Source: CBDCYS01 sp965226245
Lineage (GTDB): Bacteria > Acidobacteriota > Terriglobia > Bryobacterales > UBA6623
Length of the DNA stretch: 64,000 nucleotides
Direction of reading: 5' to 3'
NCBI GenBank assembly: GCA_965226245.1
Contig: CBDDCL010000015.1
Coordinates: forward strand, 4,588,001-4,652,000
The notes under the pieces were generated by a model. It had not been told where the DNA came from. It did not search any database and was given only the letters and a program-made list of their open reading frames with translations. Made by a program: the position numbers and the translations under genes. Position 1 is the first letter of the stretch. Each line of letters opens with the position of its first letter. Shown piece after piece: positions 1 through 8,202 of the stretch.

Positions 1-107
1 GGGGCCGCGGGAGTTGCCGGGTTCCCGCCACTCAACGGCGTGCCACAGTTAGGGCAAAAAGCCACTCCCTCGGAGAGCTGATTACCGCAGTTTGTGCAAA
101 AGGCCAT
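1..107 (-). CDS. zinc-ribbon protein, N-terminal part only
   Basis: The first 35 codons of a minus-strand gene run off the left edge of the window. They begin MAFCTNCGNQ and hold two CxxC knuckles (FCTNCG, FCPNCG) about 14 residues apart, a small zinc ribbon of the kind placed in front of membrane or low-complexity domains in many bacterial proteins. The start ATG lies 15 bp downstream of the stop of the small membrane-protein gene, so the two are probably cotranscribed. What follows the ribbon is outside the window, so no function is proposed. Confidence 0.7.
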   Translation of the reverse strand, partial: MAFCTNCGNQLSEGVAFCPNCGTPLSGGNPATPAA

Positions 108-122
108 AGCATCGCCAGGATA

Positions 123-473
123 TCACGGAAGAAGATTGCGGCCGGGGTGGACGAAGGACAGAGCCGCGTCAGCGGCGAAAGAAGAACAGCCTAGCCAAAG
201 CGTGCGGGCTCCCATCGCGGCGCCTTTTTTGAGAATCAACAGGACCAGAAACAGGGTCCCCAGCAGGCTGACCGCGCGCGGGTCCAGCGGCCAGCCGTAG
301 TCTTGCTGGACCCAAGCCAGTACGGGGTCAAACGCCTCGGCCAGCGCGATCATGTAGAAGGCTATCGAAACAGCCTGGGAAAGATAGAGCGAGATGCCGA
401 TGGCGCCGATCCACCGCAGGGGAGGGAGCCGCTCGTCCCTCTGATAGAATCGAAGCAAGAACTCTCCCCGCAT
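123..473 (-). CDS. small integral membrane protein of unknown function
   Basis: A 116-residue protein starting MRGEFLLRFYQRDE. It shows two to three hydrophobic stretches (about residues 22-45, 67-82 and 85-97) separated by a short acidic/aromatic loop, consistent with an inner-membrane protein. I do not recognise the family. The ATG at 473 overlaps the ATG of the divergent uvrC gene by two bases (CATG), so both genes must share a very compact regulatory region. A start 45 bp further upstream is possible but would lie deeper inside uvrC. The zinc-ribbon gene follows 15 bp downstream. Confidence 0.5.
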   Translation of the reverse strand: MRGEFLLRFYQRDERLPPLRWIGAIGISLYLSQAVSIAFYMIALAEAFDPVLAWVQQDYGWPLDPRAVSLLGTLFLVLLILKKGAAMGARTLWLGCSSFAADAALSFVHPGRNLLP

Positions 474-2304
474 GGCGATCTTGCCGCATCTGGACCGTCT
501 CAAGCAGCGAGCTTCCACTCTCCCCAGTTCCCCGGGCGTCTATTTTTTCAAGGACGCCGCTGATCGGGTCATCTACGTCGGAAAGGCGAAAAGCCTGCGT
601 GATCGCGTCCGTAGTTACTTCGTCGTGGAACGCCTCTCCGACACCAAGACCGGCAGCTTGATCTCGGAGGCCCGCGAGATCAAATACATCGCGGTCGCCA
701 ACGAAAAAGAGGCCCTGGCGCTGGAGAACAACTTGATCAAGGAGCGCAAACCGCGCTTCAACGTTCTGCTGCGAGACGATAAGACCTATCCCTACATCAA
801 GCTCACCAAAGAACGCTTCCCGCGCGTGTATGTGACTCGGCGGCTCCGCAAGGATGGTTCGAGCTATTTCGGCCCCTACTTCCCGGCAAACTTGGCGCAT
901 CGGCTGGTGAACTTCATTCACCGCTACTTCAAGATCCCATCCTGCCGGGTCGACTTGACCCGCTACCATCCGCGGCCTTGCCTGGAATACCACATCCACC
1001 GCTGTTGGGGACCGTGCGCCGAGGGACTGACGACCGATGACGCCTACCAGCGGGCCGTGGACGACGTTCGCATGTTTCTCGACGGACGTTCGGGCGAGCT
1101 GGTTTTGGATCTGCGTAAACGGATGCTCAAGGCTTCCGAGAATTTGGAGTTCGAGCAAGCGGCGGCCCTTCGCGATCTCATCACGACGGTCGACGAGCTA
1201 AAGCAAAGGCAGCGCGTGGCTTCGGTCGAAGGCCGCGACATCGACATCTTTGCTTTCTTCGCCGAGCCGCCCCTGGTGGCCGCCAACCTGTTCCACTTGC
1301 GCAATGGCCGTATCGTTGATCGCCGCGAGTTCTATTGGGAAGACGTTCAGCGCTTCGAGCAGTCTGAGTTTCTGGCTGCGCTGCTGAAGCAGATCTACCT
1401 CGACCAGCAGTACGTGCCGTCGCTGATTCACGTCCCGGCGGAATTCGAGGACCTAAAGGCGCTTCAAGAACTGCTCAGCGAAAAGCGCGGCCGCAAGGTA
1501 GAGATCGCCATCCCCCAGCGCGGCCCGAAGAAGTCGATGCTGGATTTGGTTCACAGCAATGCCCGGCACTGTTTCGAGCAGCGGTTCCGGGTGATGAAGC
1601 CCACTCCGAAGGCCATGATGGCGGGCCTTGCCGACGCCCTCAACCTGCCGCAGACTCCCCAGCGAATTGAATGCTTCGACATCTCACACATCCAAGGCAC
1701 CGATACCGTTGCGTCAATGGTGGTCTGCGTGGACGGCAAGATGAGGCGGTCAGACTACCGCAAGTTCATCATCAAGGCCGTGACGGGGAACGACGATTTC
1801 GCCTCCATGAAAGAGGTCGTCACGAGGCGCTACCGCCGGCTCCAGGAAGAGGGCGTGGCATTGCCGGGACTGGTGCTGATCGATGGAGGGCTGGGTCAAC
1901 TGCATTCATCGGCGGAAGCGCTCGAGAGCTTGGGCGTGATCAACCAGCCTCTGGCCGCGATCGCCAAGCGCGAAGAGACGATCTACGTTTTCGGACAAGA
2001 GGATGAGCCGGTGCAACTCGACCGCTTTTCGCCGGTATTGCATCTGGTCCAGATGATTCGCGATGAAGCCCACAGGTTTGCGGTCACCTTTCACCGCAGC
2101 CGCCGCAACACGCGCCAGCTCACCTCCGTTCTGACTCAAATCAACGGCATCGGTGAAAAGACGGTCCAGAAGCTGCTGCGCGAATTCGGCAGCCTCGAGC
2201 AAGTCCGCAAAGCAGGGGTGGACGAACTGGCGCGGCTGGTGAGCCGCGTGCAGGCGCAGCGGATTCAGAAGTTCTTGGCGGCGGAGGGCAGCGAAAATCA
2301 CTGA
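472..2304 (+). CDS. uvrC: excinuclease ABC subunit C
   Basis: A 610-residue UvrC, the dual-incision nuclease of nucleotide excision repair that acts on UvrB-DNA complexes in the cytoplasm. The GIY-YIG domain is at about residues 17-95 (GVYFF and VIYVGKAKSLRDRV), the UVR motif that contacts UvrB at about 206-236 (LEFEQAAALRD), and the C-terminal RNase H-like endonuclease domain at about 380-540 (ECFDISHIQGTDTVASMVV, LVLIDGG). A helix-hairpin-helix pair is at about 555-605 (INGIGEKTVQKLLREFGS). Length is normal for the family. The ATG at 472 matches the usual N-terminus. No uvrA or uvrB is nearby. Confidence 0.97.
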   Translation: MAILPHLDRLKQRASTLPSSPGVYFFKDAADRVIYVGKAKSLRDRVRSYFVVERLSDTKTGSLISEAREIKYIAVANEKEALALENNLIKERKPRFNVLLRDDKTYPYIKLTKERFPRVYVTRRLRKDGSSYFGPYFPANLAHRLVNFIHRYFKIPSCRVDLTRYHPRPCLEYHIHRCWGPCAEGLTTDDAYQRAVDDVRMFLDGRSGELVLDLRKRMLKASENLEFEQAAALRDLITTVDELKQRQRVASVEGRDIDIFAFFAEPPLVAANLFHLRNGRIVDRREFYWEDVQRFEQSEFLAALLKQIYLDQQYVPSLIHVPAEFEDLKALQELLSEKRGRKVEIAIPQRGPKKSMLDLVHSNARHCFEQRFRVMKPTPKAMMAGLADALNLPQTPQRIECFDISHIQGTDTVASMVVCVDGKMRRSDYRKFIIKAVTGNDDFASMKEVVTRRYRRLQEEGVALPGLVLIDGGLGQLHSSAEALESLGVINQPLAAIAKREETIYVFGQEDEPVQLDRFSPVLHLVQMIRDEAHRFAVTFHRSRRNTRQLTSVLTQINGIGEKTVQKLLREFGSLEQVRKAGVDELARLVSRVQAQRIQKFLAAEGSENH

Positions 2305-2471
2305 TCGGGTGCGCAGCGTTCTGGTCGACATGAGCGGCTAGCCAGCCCTGACACTTGGCGTCATGGATGGGGCGATGGTGAGGCCGAACACACCACGAAC
2401 TCAGGCTGCCGCAAATCGGTCTTCCGTACTTGTCGGAAATGTTCAATAATAGGCCAAGGTCCAGGGCCGTC

Positions 2472-3428
2472 ATGATCGAGAAGGGAGTGAGACCCGTCTA
2501 TCTTGCCGTCGCCGTCATCTTACTCGTCACCTCACCGGTCCGCTCCGCCGAAACGCTCCGCCAAGTCCTGAAGAAACACGGCATTGCCTCAACATTCCAC
2601 CCCTCACCCGACCGCCCCATCACCAGCTATGGCATCCTCGACGAACCAGCCACCTTCTGCATAGCCTTCTACTGGGAAAACCAAACTGGCTATCTGAGCA
2701 ATCAACTCGAAATCCTGAGCGTCGATCGCGACACCGGGAAAACACGAACCGCGACGCTCCGCTACGGCGAACTCTTCCCTGGCAAGCCAAATTTTTTCAC
2801 AGGCTCCATTATTAAGATCGTCGCCTCACCCAAGTTCTTCTTCCTGAAAGGACACGACAATCCTTCCGCTGGCAGGGTACTCGTCTTATCAAAAGAGCTT
2901 GTGTTCCAGACGGCCCTCGACGGATGGCCCCTCGCGACATTTGAGAATGACACTTTGGTTTTTCACAAAAGCCAAATGCATTTCGCACCCATCCACGCAG
3001 CGGAGGTGGCGATCTATGATCCCCACATGGGTAAACAAGAACAGATCTACCCCCGCGAACCCTACCAGGATATCCGCCGCAACCACATCGAGGCGCTGCG
3101 ACAGGCATTTGAATCGCGGCCTCGGGAGTGGTTCGTGCAGCGCAACCGCCCAAACGATCCTGAACGGTTCAACAACTACCTCGCGAGCGAGGTCGTAGTC
3201 AACGACGCTCAAGACGCTCTCGCCTTCGTCATCGCTATTGACAACAGCGAGCTCCGCGCCGAGGAGGAGCGCCCACAACCGACTCAGGTAGTTTACGTCT
3301 TCCGCGGCATTGGTAAGGAGAGGCTGGAATACAAGGAGATCCTTAAAGATCAACTCGGGCCCCGCTTCGGCGTCCGGAACCTGCCGGAGCTTCTCCAGCC
3401 TCGAAGCCTAGGCCGCATTTTCGAGTAG
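2472..3428 (+). CDS. exported protein of unknown function
   Basis: A 318-residue protein starting MIEKGVRPVYLAVAVILLV, a clear signal peptide with likely cleavage near SVRSA/ETLRQ (about residue 26). An upstream ATG at 2430 would add 14 residues before the charged N-region and is less likely. The mature part is rich in beta-type segments and acidic/aromatic residues. No catalytic motif or known repeat was recognised. It stands alone, 168 bp after uvrC and convergent with bacterioferritin. Base composition at the 5' end is a little less GC-rich than its neighbours. Confidence 0.6.
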   Translation: MIEKGVRPVYLAVAVILLVTSPVRSAETLRQVLKKHGIASTFHPSPDRPITSYGILDEPATFCIAFYWENQTGYLSNQLEILSVDRDTGKTRTATLRYGELFPGKPNFFTGSIIKIVASPKFFFLKGHDNPSAGRVLVLSKELVFQTALDGWPLATFENDTLVFHKSQMHFAPIHAAEVAIYDPHMGKQEQIYPREPYQDIRRNHIEALRQAFESRPREWFVQRNRPNDPERFNNYLASEVVVNDAQDALAFVIAIDNSELRAEEERPQPTQVVYVFRGIGKERLEYKEILKDQLGPRFGVRNLPELLQPRSLGRIFE

Positions 3429-3751
3429 CTCCTCCGGTTTTCCAAGACTGCACAACTCCAAATCGTTGGCGACAGTGAAAGACGAAGCACATAGACAGTC
3501 CTGAGAGGCACCATTGTGTAGCAGGCAGTGATGAAATGAGTCCTTCTGATCATGGGGAATGTCGGAACTTGCACGCCGAGCGACAGGCGACACTGCCTCC
3601 GCGAGCTGGGACTCATCAGAAGTGCAATTCCGCGGTGCGGACGCGTGCAGACGGCAAACACGGACACGAGTTGTTCTGCGGACCCGGTAGATCGATCGTC
3701 GCCGGACTGGATACGTCTGGCTATCAAGCGCCCAGCCTTGGGCAGGCGGCG
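3429..3751. other. intergenic stretch with no recognised feature
   Basis: About 320 bp between the exported unknown protein and the 3' end of the bacterioferritin gene, which face each other. Short frames exist on both strands but show no signal peptide, motif or ribosome-binding site worth calling. Confidence 0.5.
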
Positions 3752-4231
3752 TCAGTCCCCTCCCTCGTGAATTTGCTCCGCGAGGTAGACCCCGATTCCC
3801 ATCTGCTCGATCATGCCGAGTTGCGCCTCGAGCCAGTCGACGTGCTCTTCCTCGTCGACAAGAATCCTCTCGAACAGTTCCCGCGACGCGTTATCAGCAG
3901 CCGCCACGGAGGCGTCAATCGCTCCGTTCAGCCGCGGCAGTGCCGCCAGCTCGAGCGCGAGGTCGTTCTCGAACTGCGCTTTCACGTCCTGACCGATCTT
4001 GATGGGGAACATGTCGGCCATGTTGGGCACGCCTTCGAGAAAAAGTAGCCGCTTGATCAGCATCTCGGCGTGGCGCATCTCCTCGATCGCCTCTTTGCGC
4101 ATGTAGGACGCCAGTTTGTTGTAGCCCCAGTTCTCGCACATCTCTCCGTGGCAGAAGTATTGATTGATGGCGGTAAGCTCCGCCTTGAGGACTTCATTGA
4201 GTAAATCGATGACCTTGGGGTCGCCTTTCAT
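3752..4231 (-). CDS. bfr: bacterioferritin
   Basis: A 159-residue 24-mer-forming iron-storage protein that oxidises Fe(II) and stores the mineral in the cytoplasm. It starts MKGDPKVIDLLNEVLKAELT, the standard Bfr N-terminus, so the ATG at 4231 is chosen over the longer frame. AAGGAG lies 6 bp upstream of it. The ferroxidase ligands are visible: Glu in KAELTAINQYF, Glu and His in EAIEEMRHAE, Glu in LALEL, and Glu/His in DEEEHVDWLE. The haem-ligand Met is in EEMRH, equivalent to E. coli Met52. Length is normal. No bacterioferritin-associated ferredoxin is adjacent. Confidence 0.96.
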   Translation of the reverse strand: MKGDPKVIDLLNEVLKAELTAINQYFCHGEMCENWGYNKLASYMRKEAIEEMRHAEMLIKRLLFLEGVPNMADMFPIKIGQDVKAQFENDLALELAALPRLNGAIDASVAAADNASRELFERILVDEEEHVDWLEAQLGMIEQMGIGVYLAEQIHEGGD

Positions 4232-4807
4232 GAGTTGCTCCTTCCTTGTCCTTTTTACCTGCCACGAGGCGCCTTTGTCAAAAAACCGGCCGGTGAATCC
4301 TCCGTCGCGTCGATGCCGAATAGGGTGATTGTTTCCCACGTGCAATCAAATTGCAACTGCCAGTGCTTGCCCGGCCACCGAAACCGGCCAAGCCTTTCCG
4401 TCCGCAACTGCAATGGCGTTGCAAACTGTCCCGGTGCGGCCGCCTCGCTAGCTTGCATGGCTTCTGCCTTCGCCGACGGCTGGGCGCCAGACGGGGCACG
4501 CGCATTCTCGCGACCGGTCGCCATTCGTGGCGGCGTTCTCGGCGGCGACAATCGTATCAGCGGGAGTCATCACCCGACTGCGCGCTCTGCCGAGAGCGCC
4601 ATTGAACGCTATTCGCAATTGAGTTGCAAGCGGCCGAATGCTCAAAGCAAAGGCTTGACAGGGCAGTGTGAAAATCACTTTGTCAACCAACTGCAACTTG
4701 CCGCACAGGATCTAGCCGCGGACGTCAATGTACGAAATATCACATGGACGCCGCAAGGCATGGCGCCCAGCACAGCCGTAATAGGTCCGATCGATGTCTT
4801 GTGGCCC
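4232..4807. other. intergenic region with clustered TTGCAA-type motifs
   Basis: A 576-bp region lying upstream of bfr and downstream of the epimerase gene. I see no convincing gene. It contains several copies of a GCAACTG / GTTGCAA core, near 4349, 4402-4424, 4622-4636 and 4688-4700. There is also a small imperfect palindrome around 4655-4685 (TTGACAGGGCAG ... CTTTGTCAA). The cluster could be regulatory for bfr, but no partner is known. A long plus-strand frame crossing this region is a shadow that runs antisense through the epimerase gene. Confidence 0.35.
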
Positions 4808-5797
4808 TCATTCGGAACCACAAACTACCTCCAGCAACTCATCTTCCCAAGAAAAGTCCGGCGCCTCTCGGCTGGCCTGTTGCTGATACCAGTCGAAAGT
4901 GTCCGCCAAACCTTCGGCGAAGGTTCTCGGATTGAACCCCAACTCCCCGCGGGCGCGGCCGGTTTTCTGGGTAATCGGGGGCATGTCGAAGTATTGGCCG
5001 AAGTAGTAGGGCGGCCCGAATACGCCACCGCCGCGCGCTTCGATAGTTTCGCGATCGACGTTTACCAGTTCCGCCTCCCGGCCCGCCGCTTCGGCCATGG
5101 CCCGAACGATTTCCTCTTGGGTAAGCGGGCACTCGTGAGCAATATTGTAGGCTCGTCCGGGAGCTGCATCGGATTCGGCCGCCAGGATAGCCGCTCGCGC
5201 CAAATCGTCGACATGAACGAACTGCATCAGACGCGATCCATCCCCGGGCAGGATGAGCGGGCGCCCCGCAAGCAGGCGGTCCCAAAAGAAAGCCTCGCGA
5301 TAAAAGGGGTTTTCCGGGCCATAGATGAAAGGCGGCCGGAGAGTTACCGCCGGGAAGCCCGTACCGCGGTGCAGCCCCAACAACACGCGTTCGGCCTCAG
5401 CCTTGTTTCGGACGTAAGGTTCCGGGTGGTCCCGTCCTGCCAGAAGGCTGTCCTCGTCGCGGTCAAGTCCTTCGCCATAAGCCGCAACGCTCGACATATA
5501 GACGTACCGGCTCAGGCCTTTCGCGCAGACCTCGGCGGAGGCCAGGACCTGCTCCGCAGTGGTGCCTCGTTCCCAGTCGTAGACATTGTCGTAGACAACG
5601 TCAAATCGCTCACCCGAAAGCTTCCGCCGGATGCCGCTCGCGTCATTCCTGTCGCAATGGATCTCGGTGACGTGGCCGCCGAAGGGCGTTCCTTGGCCGC
5701 GATGAAGTATCGTGACCTCATCCCCCCGCGCCAGCAACCGGCGGACCAGCGCCCGTCCGATAAACAGAGTTCCCCCGATCACGAGTACACGGCTCAT
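4808..5797 (-). CDS. NAD-dependent epimerase/dehydratase (extended SDR)
   Basis: A 329-residue extended short-chain dehydrogenase. The Rossmann motif is at residues 7-14 (GGTLFIGR). The active-site pair Tyr-x3-Lys is in PYVRNKAEAE (about residues 148-157), preceded by YMSSVAAYG, with RPPFIYGPEN and VHVDDLARA typical of nucleotide-sugar epimerases. It closely resembles the group of SDRs found beside sugar or cell-surface genes, but the substrate cannot be read from sequence. No pathway partner is next to it. Start ATG at 5797 gives a canonical N-terminus (MSRVLVIGGT). Confidence 0.88.
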   Translation of the reverse strand: MSRVLVIGGTLFIGRALVRRLLARGDEVTILHRGQGTPFGGHVTEIHCDRNDASGIRRKLSGERFDVVYDNVYDWERGTTAEQVLASAEVCAKGLSRYVYMSSVAAYGEGLDRDEDSLLAGRDHPEPYVRNKAEAERVLLGLHRGTGFPAVTLRPPFIYGPENPFYREAFFWDRLLAGRPLILPGDGSRLMQFVHVDDLARAAILAAESDAAPGRAYNIAHECPLTQEEIVRAMAEAAGREAELVNVDRETIEARGGGVFGPPYYFGQYFDMPPITQKTGRARGELGFNPRTFAEGLADTFDWYQQQASREAPDFSWEDELLEVVCGSE

Positions 5798-6069
5798 CTC
5801 GAATATTCTAGCGGTCCTCGGCGGCGGTCTGGCGGGCCCTGGAGACGGTGCGGGTGGTGGAGCTGGAGTTGGGCCAGCGGCGCAAACGCTGTGTCACGCG
5901 CGGCAGCCGCCAGGCCGCGGAAGTGCTGCGGGTGCTGGGGCTGAGCAACAACTTGACCCCCCGCCGCCGCCCGCCGGCCAGGAAACCATCATGTAGTGAC
6001 CAAAACCAAAAACCGCCCCCGCCTTTTCAAGCAGTTAGCAGGCCTAAGCGCAAACATGCGCTAGCGTGC

Positions 6070-6909
6070 CTAGCCAAATTCAAAGCCCGCCGCGGCAAAC
6101 TGCATTGCCAAGTTCGGCGCCGTTTCATTGCGTTCGCGAACACCGGGCCGCCACATTCGCTTCAGTCTCCTGACACAAGTGAACCCGAGTTCCTTCGCTA
6201 AATCACTGGCTAATTCGTTGTCGGGCAGAAGGTCCCAAAACACTGCTTCCCCATAATGTTTTGCCAAAATGCTTTGAATTAGCCTTCTCGCTTGCCCCGC
6301 CTCACGGGCAACGCAAGGCCCCAGGAAATGGGCGTTTGATCCCGGCCGGGCCATCACATACCCGTCTGGAGCCCGCAAACACTCCTGTGCGCATGCCCGC
6401 CGCAACGAGCGCAATACCGCGGTTCGGTTCACGCCGAATGCCTCCTGGTCGAGCGCGGAAACTTCCTCGACTTCCACCAACAACCGCAGGTCCTGCGTTG
6501 CCGATTCGGGCGGAACCGAACCGGCGATCCCGCTCCAGCGCTCGATCAGACATTCGTGCTGAAATCCCAAGCTGCGGTAAAGCGGGTAGCCCATGTCGGT
6601 GGCGTCCAGTTTGATGGTTCCAACGCCGGCGCCCTCGAGATAAGCAAGCGCATGCTCCATCAGACTCCGCCCAATGCCGCGCCGGCGGTAGGCCGGGTCG
6701 ACAAGCATCATGCCGATCCAGGCTAGCTCTCGGCCATGGGAAATTGCTGTTAGAGTGCCCACGACACGGCCGTCTTCCTCGTAAACCCAGCACTCCCCCG
6801 GCGCCAGAGCAAGCACCGCCAGCCAATCTTGTTCGATTTGATTCCAGCCGGCGGCCTCGGTGAGCCGCATTGCCGCCGCAATATCGTCTTCCACAAACAC
6901 CCGGATCAT
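6070..6909 (-). CDS. GNAT-family N-acetyltransferase, two-domain
   Basis: A 279-residue acetyltransferase. The N-terminal GNAT fold (about 1-140) has the acetyl-CoA loop in VDPAYRRRGIGRSLMEHALAYL (motif R/QxxGxG/A). The C-terminal part (about 150-279) resembles the second GNAT-like half of two-domain acetyltransferases (YVMARPGSNAHFLGPCVA, ... AVFWDLLPDNELASDLAKELGF). Its substrate is unknown. The start codon overlaps the stop of the upstream VTT-domain membrane-protein gene by 4 bp, so the two are translationally coupled in one minus-strand unit. Confidence 0.87.
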   Translation of the reverse strand: MIRVFVEDDIAAAMRLTEAAGWNQIEQDWLAVLALAPGECWVYEEDGRVVGTLTAISHGRELAWIGMMLVDPAYRRRGIGRSLMEHALAYLEGAGVGTIKLDATDMGYPLYRSLGFQHECLIERWSGIAGSVPPESATQDLRLLVEVEEVSALDQEAFGVNRTAVLRSLRRACAQECLRAPDGYVMARPGSNAHFLGPCVAREAGQARRLIQSILAKHYGEAVFWDLLPDNELASDLAKELGFTCVRRLKRMWRPGVRERNETAPNLAMQFAAAGFEFG

Positions 6910-7553
6910 GGCGAACTCCGCTTTTTTTCGTAAAGGTAGGCTGCTCCAATGACGAGTCCCGCAACAATCACCGTGATCGCAATCGAAGTGTAGTCACGTT
7001 CCTGGATCTGCGACCCGATCATCGTGCTGACAAGCAGAGCCGGAACTCGGCCCAAACCTGAGAGAACGATGAACTCTCCCATGCGAAAATCCGTCAACCC
7101 AACGCCGTACGACAAGCTGTCTTTGGGCATGCCCGGCAGCAGAAACAGAAGAAACAGAGCTGACTTGCCCTTGCCGGTATCGAGCGCGTTGTCGATCTTC
7201 CGCAGCCTATTGCTGCCGATAATCTTCTGGATCACCGGCCGTCCCACGATCCGGGAAAACGTGTAAGCCAAAGCAGATCCAAGCATGATCCCGATCCAGG
7301 AATAAAGAAAACCGGCCCAAGCGCCAAAAACGTACCCTGCGGCAATCTGAGTGACTTCCCCGGGAATAGGGAAAACGATAACCTGCCCAACCTGAACCGC
7401 CATGCAGATCAGCGGCCCTCGAACGCCGCTGGCCCGCATCGTCTTAACAAGCTCGTCATAGTCGCTGAGCTGCCCGATGATCCCGGACCGGTATGCGAAA
7501 TAGATGACGAGGACGAACGTCGCCGCCAGCAAAGCTGCTAGTAACTTCTTCAT
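6906..7553 (-). CDS. TVP38/TMEM64-family membrane protein (VTT domain)
   Basis: A 215-residue inner-membrane protein of the DedA/TVP38 superfamily. It has an N-terminal TM helix (about 4-24) and a VTT core with the family signature GEVTQIAAGYVFGAWAGF followed by SWIGIMLGSALAYTFSRIVGR (about 68-110). A re-entrant segment LLFLLPGMPKDSLSYGVGL and a C-terminal TM precede a basic tail. Members are proposed lipid scramblases or transporters; the specific cargo here is unknown. It is coupled by a 4-bp overlap to the GNAT gene downstream. Confidence 0.9.
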   Translation of the reverse strand: MKKLLAALLAATFVLVIYFAYRSGIIGQLSDYDELVKTMRASGVRGPLICMAVQVGQVIVFPIPGEVTQIAAGYVFGAWAGFLYSWIGIMLGSALAYTFSRIVGRPVIQKIIGSNRLRKIDNALDTGKGKSALFLLFLLPGMPKDSLSYGVGLTDFRMGEFIVLSGLGRVPALLVSTMIGSQIQERDYTSIAITVIVAGLVIGAAYLYEKKRSSP

Positions 7554-7596
7554 GAGAAGGAAGTTCGTATTCTAGCGTGGAGGGAGAGAGGGACCC

Positions 7597-8046
7597 TCAA
7601 AAGACCTTCTTTGAATCCAGCAAAATCGTTACCGGGCCGTCGTTGATCGAATCAACTTTCATCATCGCCTGAAACACACCCGTCTCCACGTTCAGGCCCC
7701 GTTCCCGCAGAAGCGCCACATACTGCTCATACAGCGCATCGGCCTCGCGCGGAGGGGCGGCGGCGGCGAAACTCGGCCTGCGCCCCTTGCGGCAATCCCC
7801 GAAAAGAGTGAACTGCGAGACCACCAGCACGGAGCCGCCAATGTCTTCGACCGAGCGGTTCATTTTACCTTCGGCATCTTGAAAAACCCTTAGTCCCGCC
7901 GTCTTATCCGCCAGGTACGACGCGTCAGAGGCGTTGTCTTCCCGCCCTACGCCGAGCAGGACCAATAGCCCCTTTCCAATCCCTCCGACCGCAGCGCCAT
8001 CGACCCTCACTTCGGCGCGGCTCACTCGTTCGACGACAGCTCTCAT
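7597..8046 (-). CDS. dtd: D-aminoacyl-tRNA deacylase
   Basis: A 149-residue Dtd that hydrolyses D-aminoacyl-tRNAs (and Gly-tRNA-Ala) in the cytoplasm as a homodimer. It starts MRAVVERVSRAEVRVDG, the typical N-terminus. The SQxT motif is in GGSVLVVSQFTLFGDCRKGRRPSF (about residues 72-95). The cross-subunit Gly-cisPro motif is in INDGPVTILLDS near the C-terminus. Length matches the family. It lies 44 bp upstream of the VTT/GNAT pair on the same strand and may head that operon. Confidence 0.96.
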   Translation of the reverse strand: MRAVVERVSRAEVRVDGAAVGGIGKGLLVLLGVGREDNASDASYLADKTAGLRVFQDAEGKMNRSVEDIGGSVLVVSQFTLFGDCRKGRRPSFAAAAPPREADALYEQYVALLRERGLNVETGVFQAMMKVDSINDGPVTILLDSKKVF

Positions 8047-8202
8047 CGGCGATCCCCAACCCGCACCAGCAAGGCCTCAGATCATCGTACCGGAACCAGT
8101 AAGCAGTTTTCTTAGCCCCGAATGCTGGTTTTCTCCGCCGGAAGGCGCCTCGTGTCTGATCGCCCCGCGGCCGATCTTGCGATATAGTTCACACAGGGAA
8201 CA

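Noticed and set aside
3600..3640. CTGATGAG on the minus strand, suggesting a hammerhead ribozyme core
   Set aside because: No matching stem II followed by CGAAA and no cleavage-site stem could be found.
3536..4048. 170-codon plus-strand frame over the 3' end of bacterioferritin
   Set aside because: It is the complement of bfr. Only its first 70 codons are outside the gene and they resemble nothing.
4235..5944. 569-codon open frame on the plus strand
   Set aside because: It runs antisense through the epimerase gene, has no domain, and its composition is that of the complement of a GC-rich coding frame.
5848..6069. Arginine-rich frame (LGQRRKRCVTRGSRQAAEVL) that looked like a transposase or ribosomal-protein tail
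   Set aside because: Too short, no matching family segment, and no ribosome-binding site.
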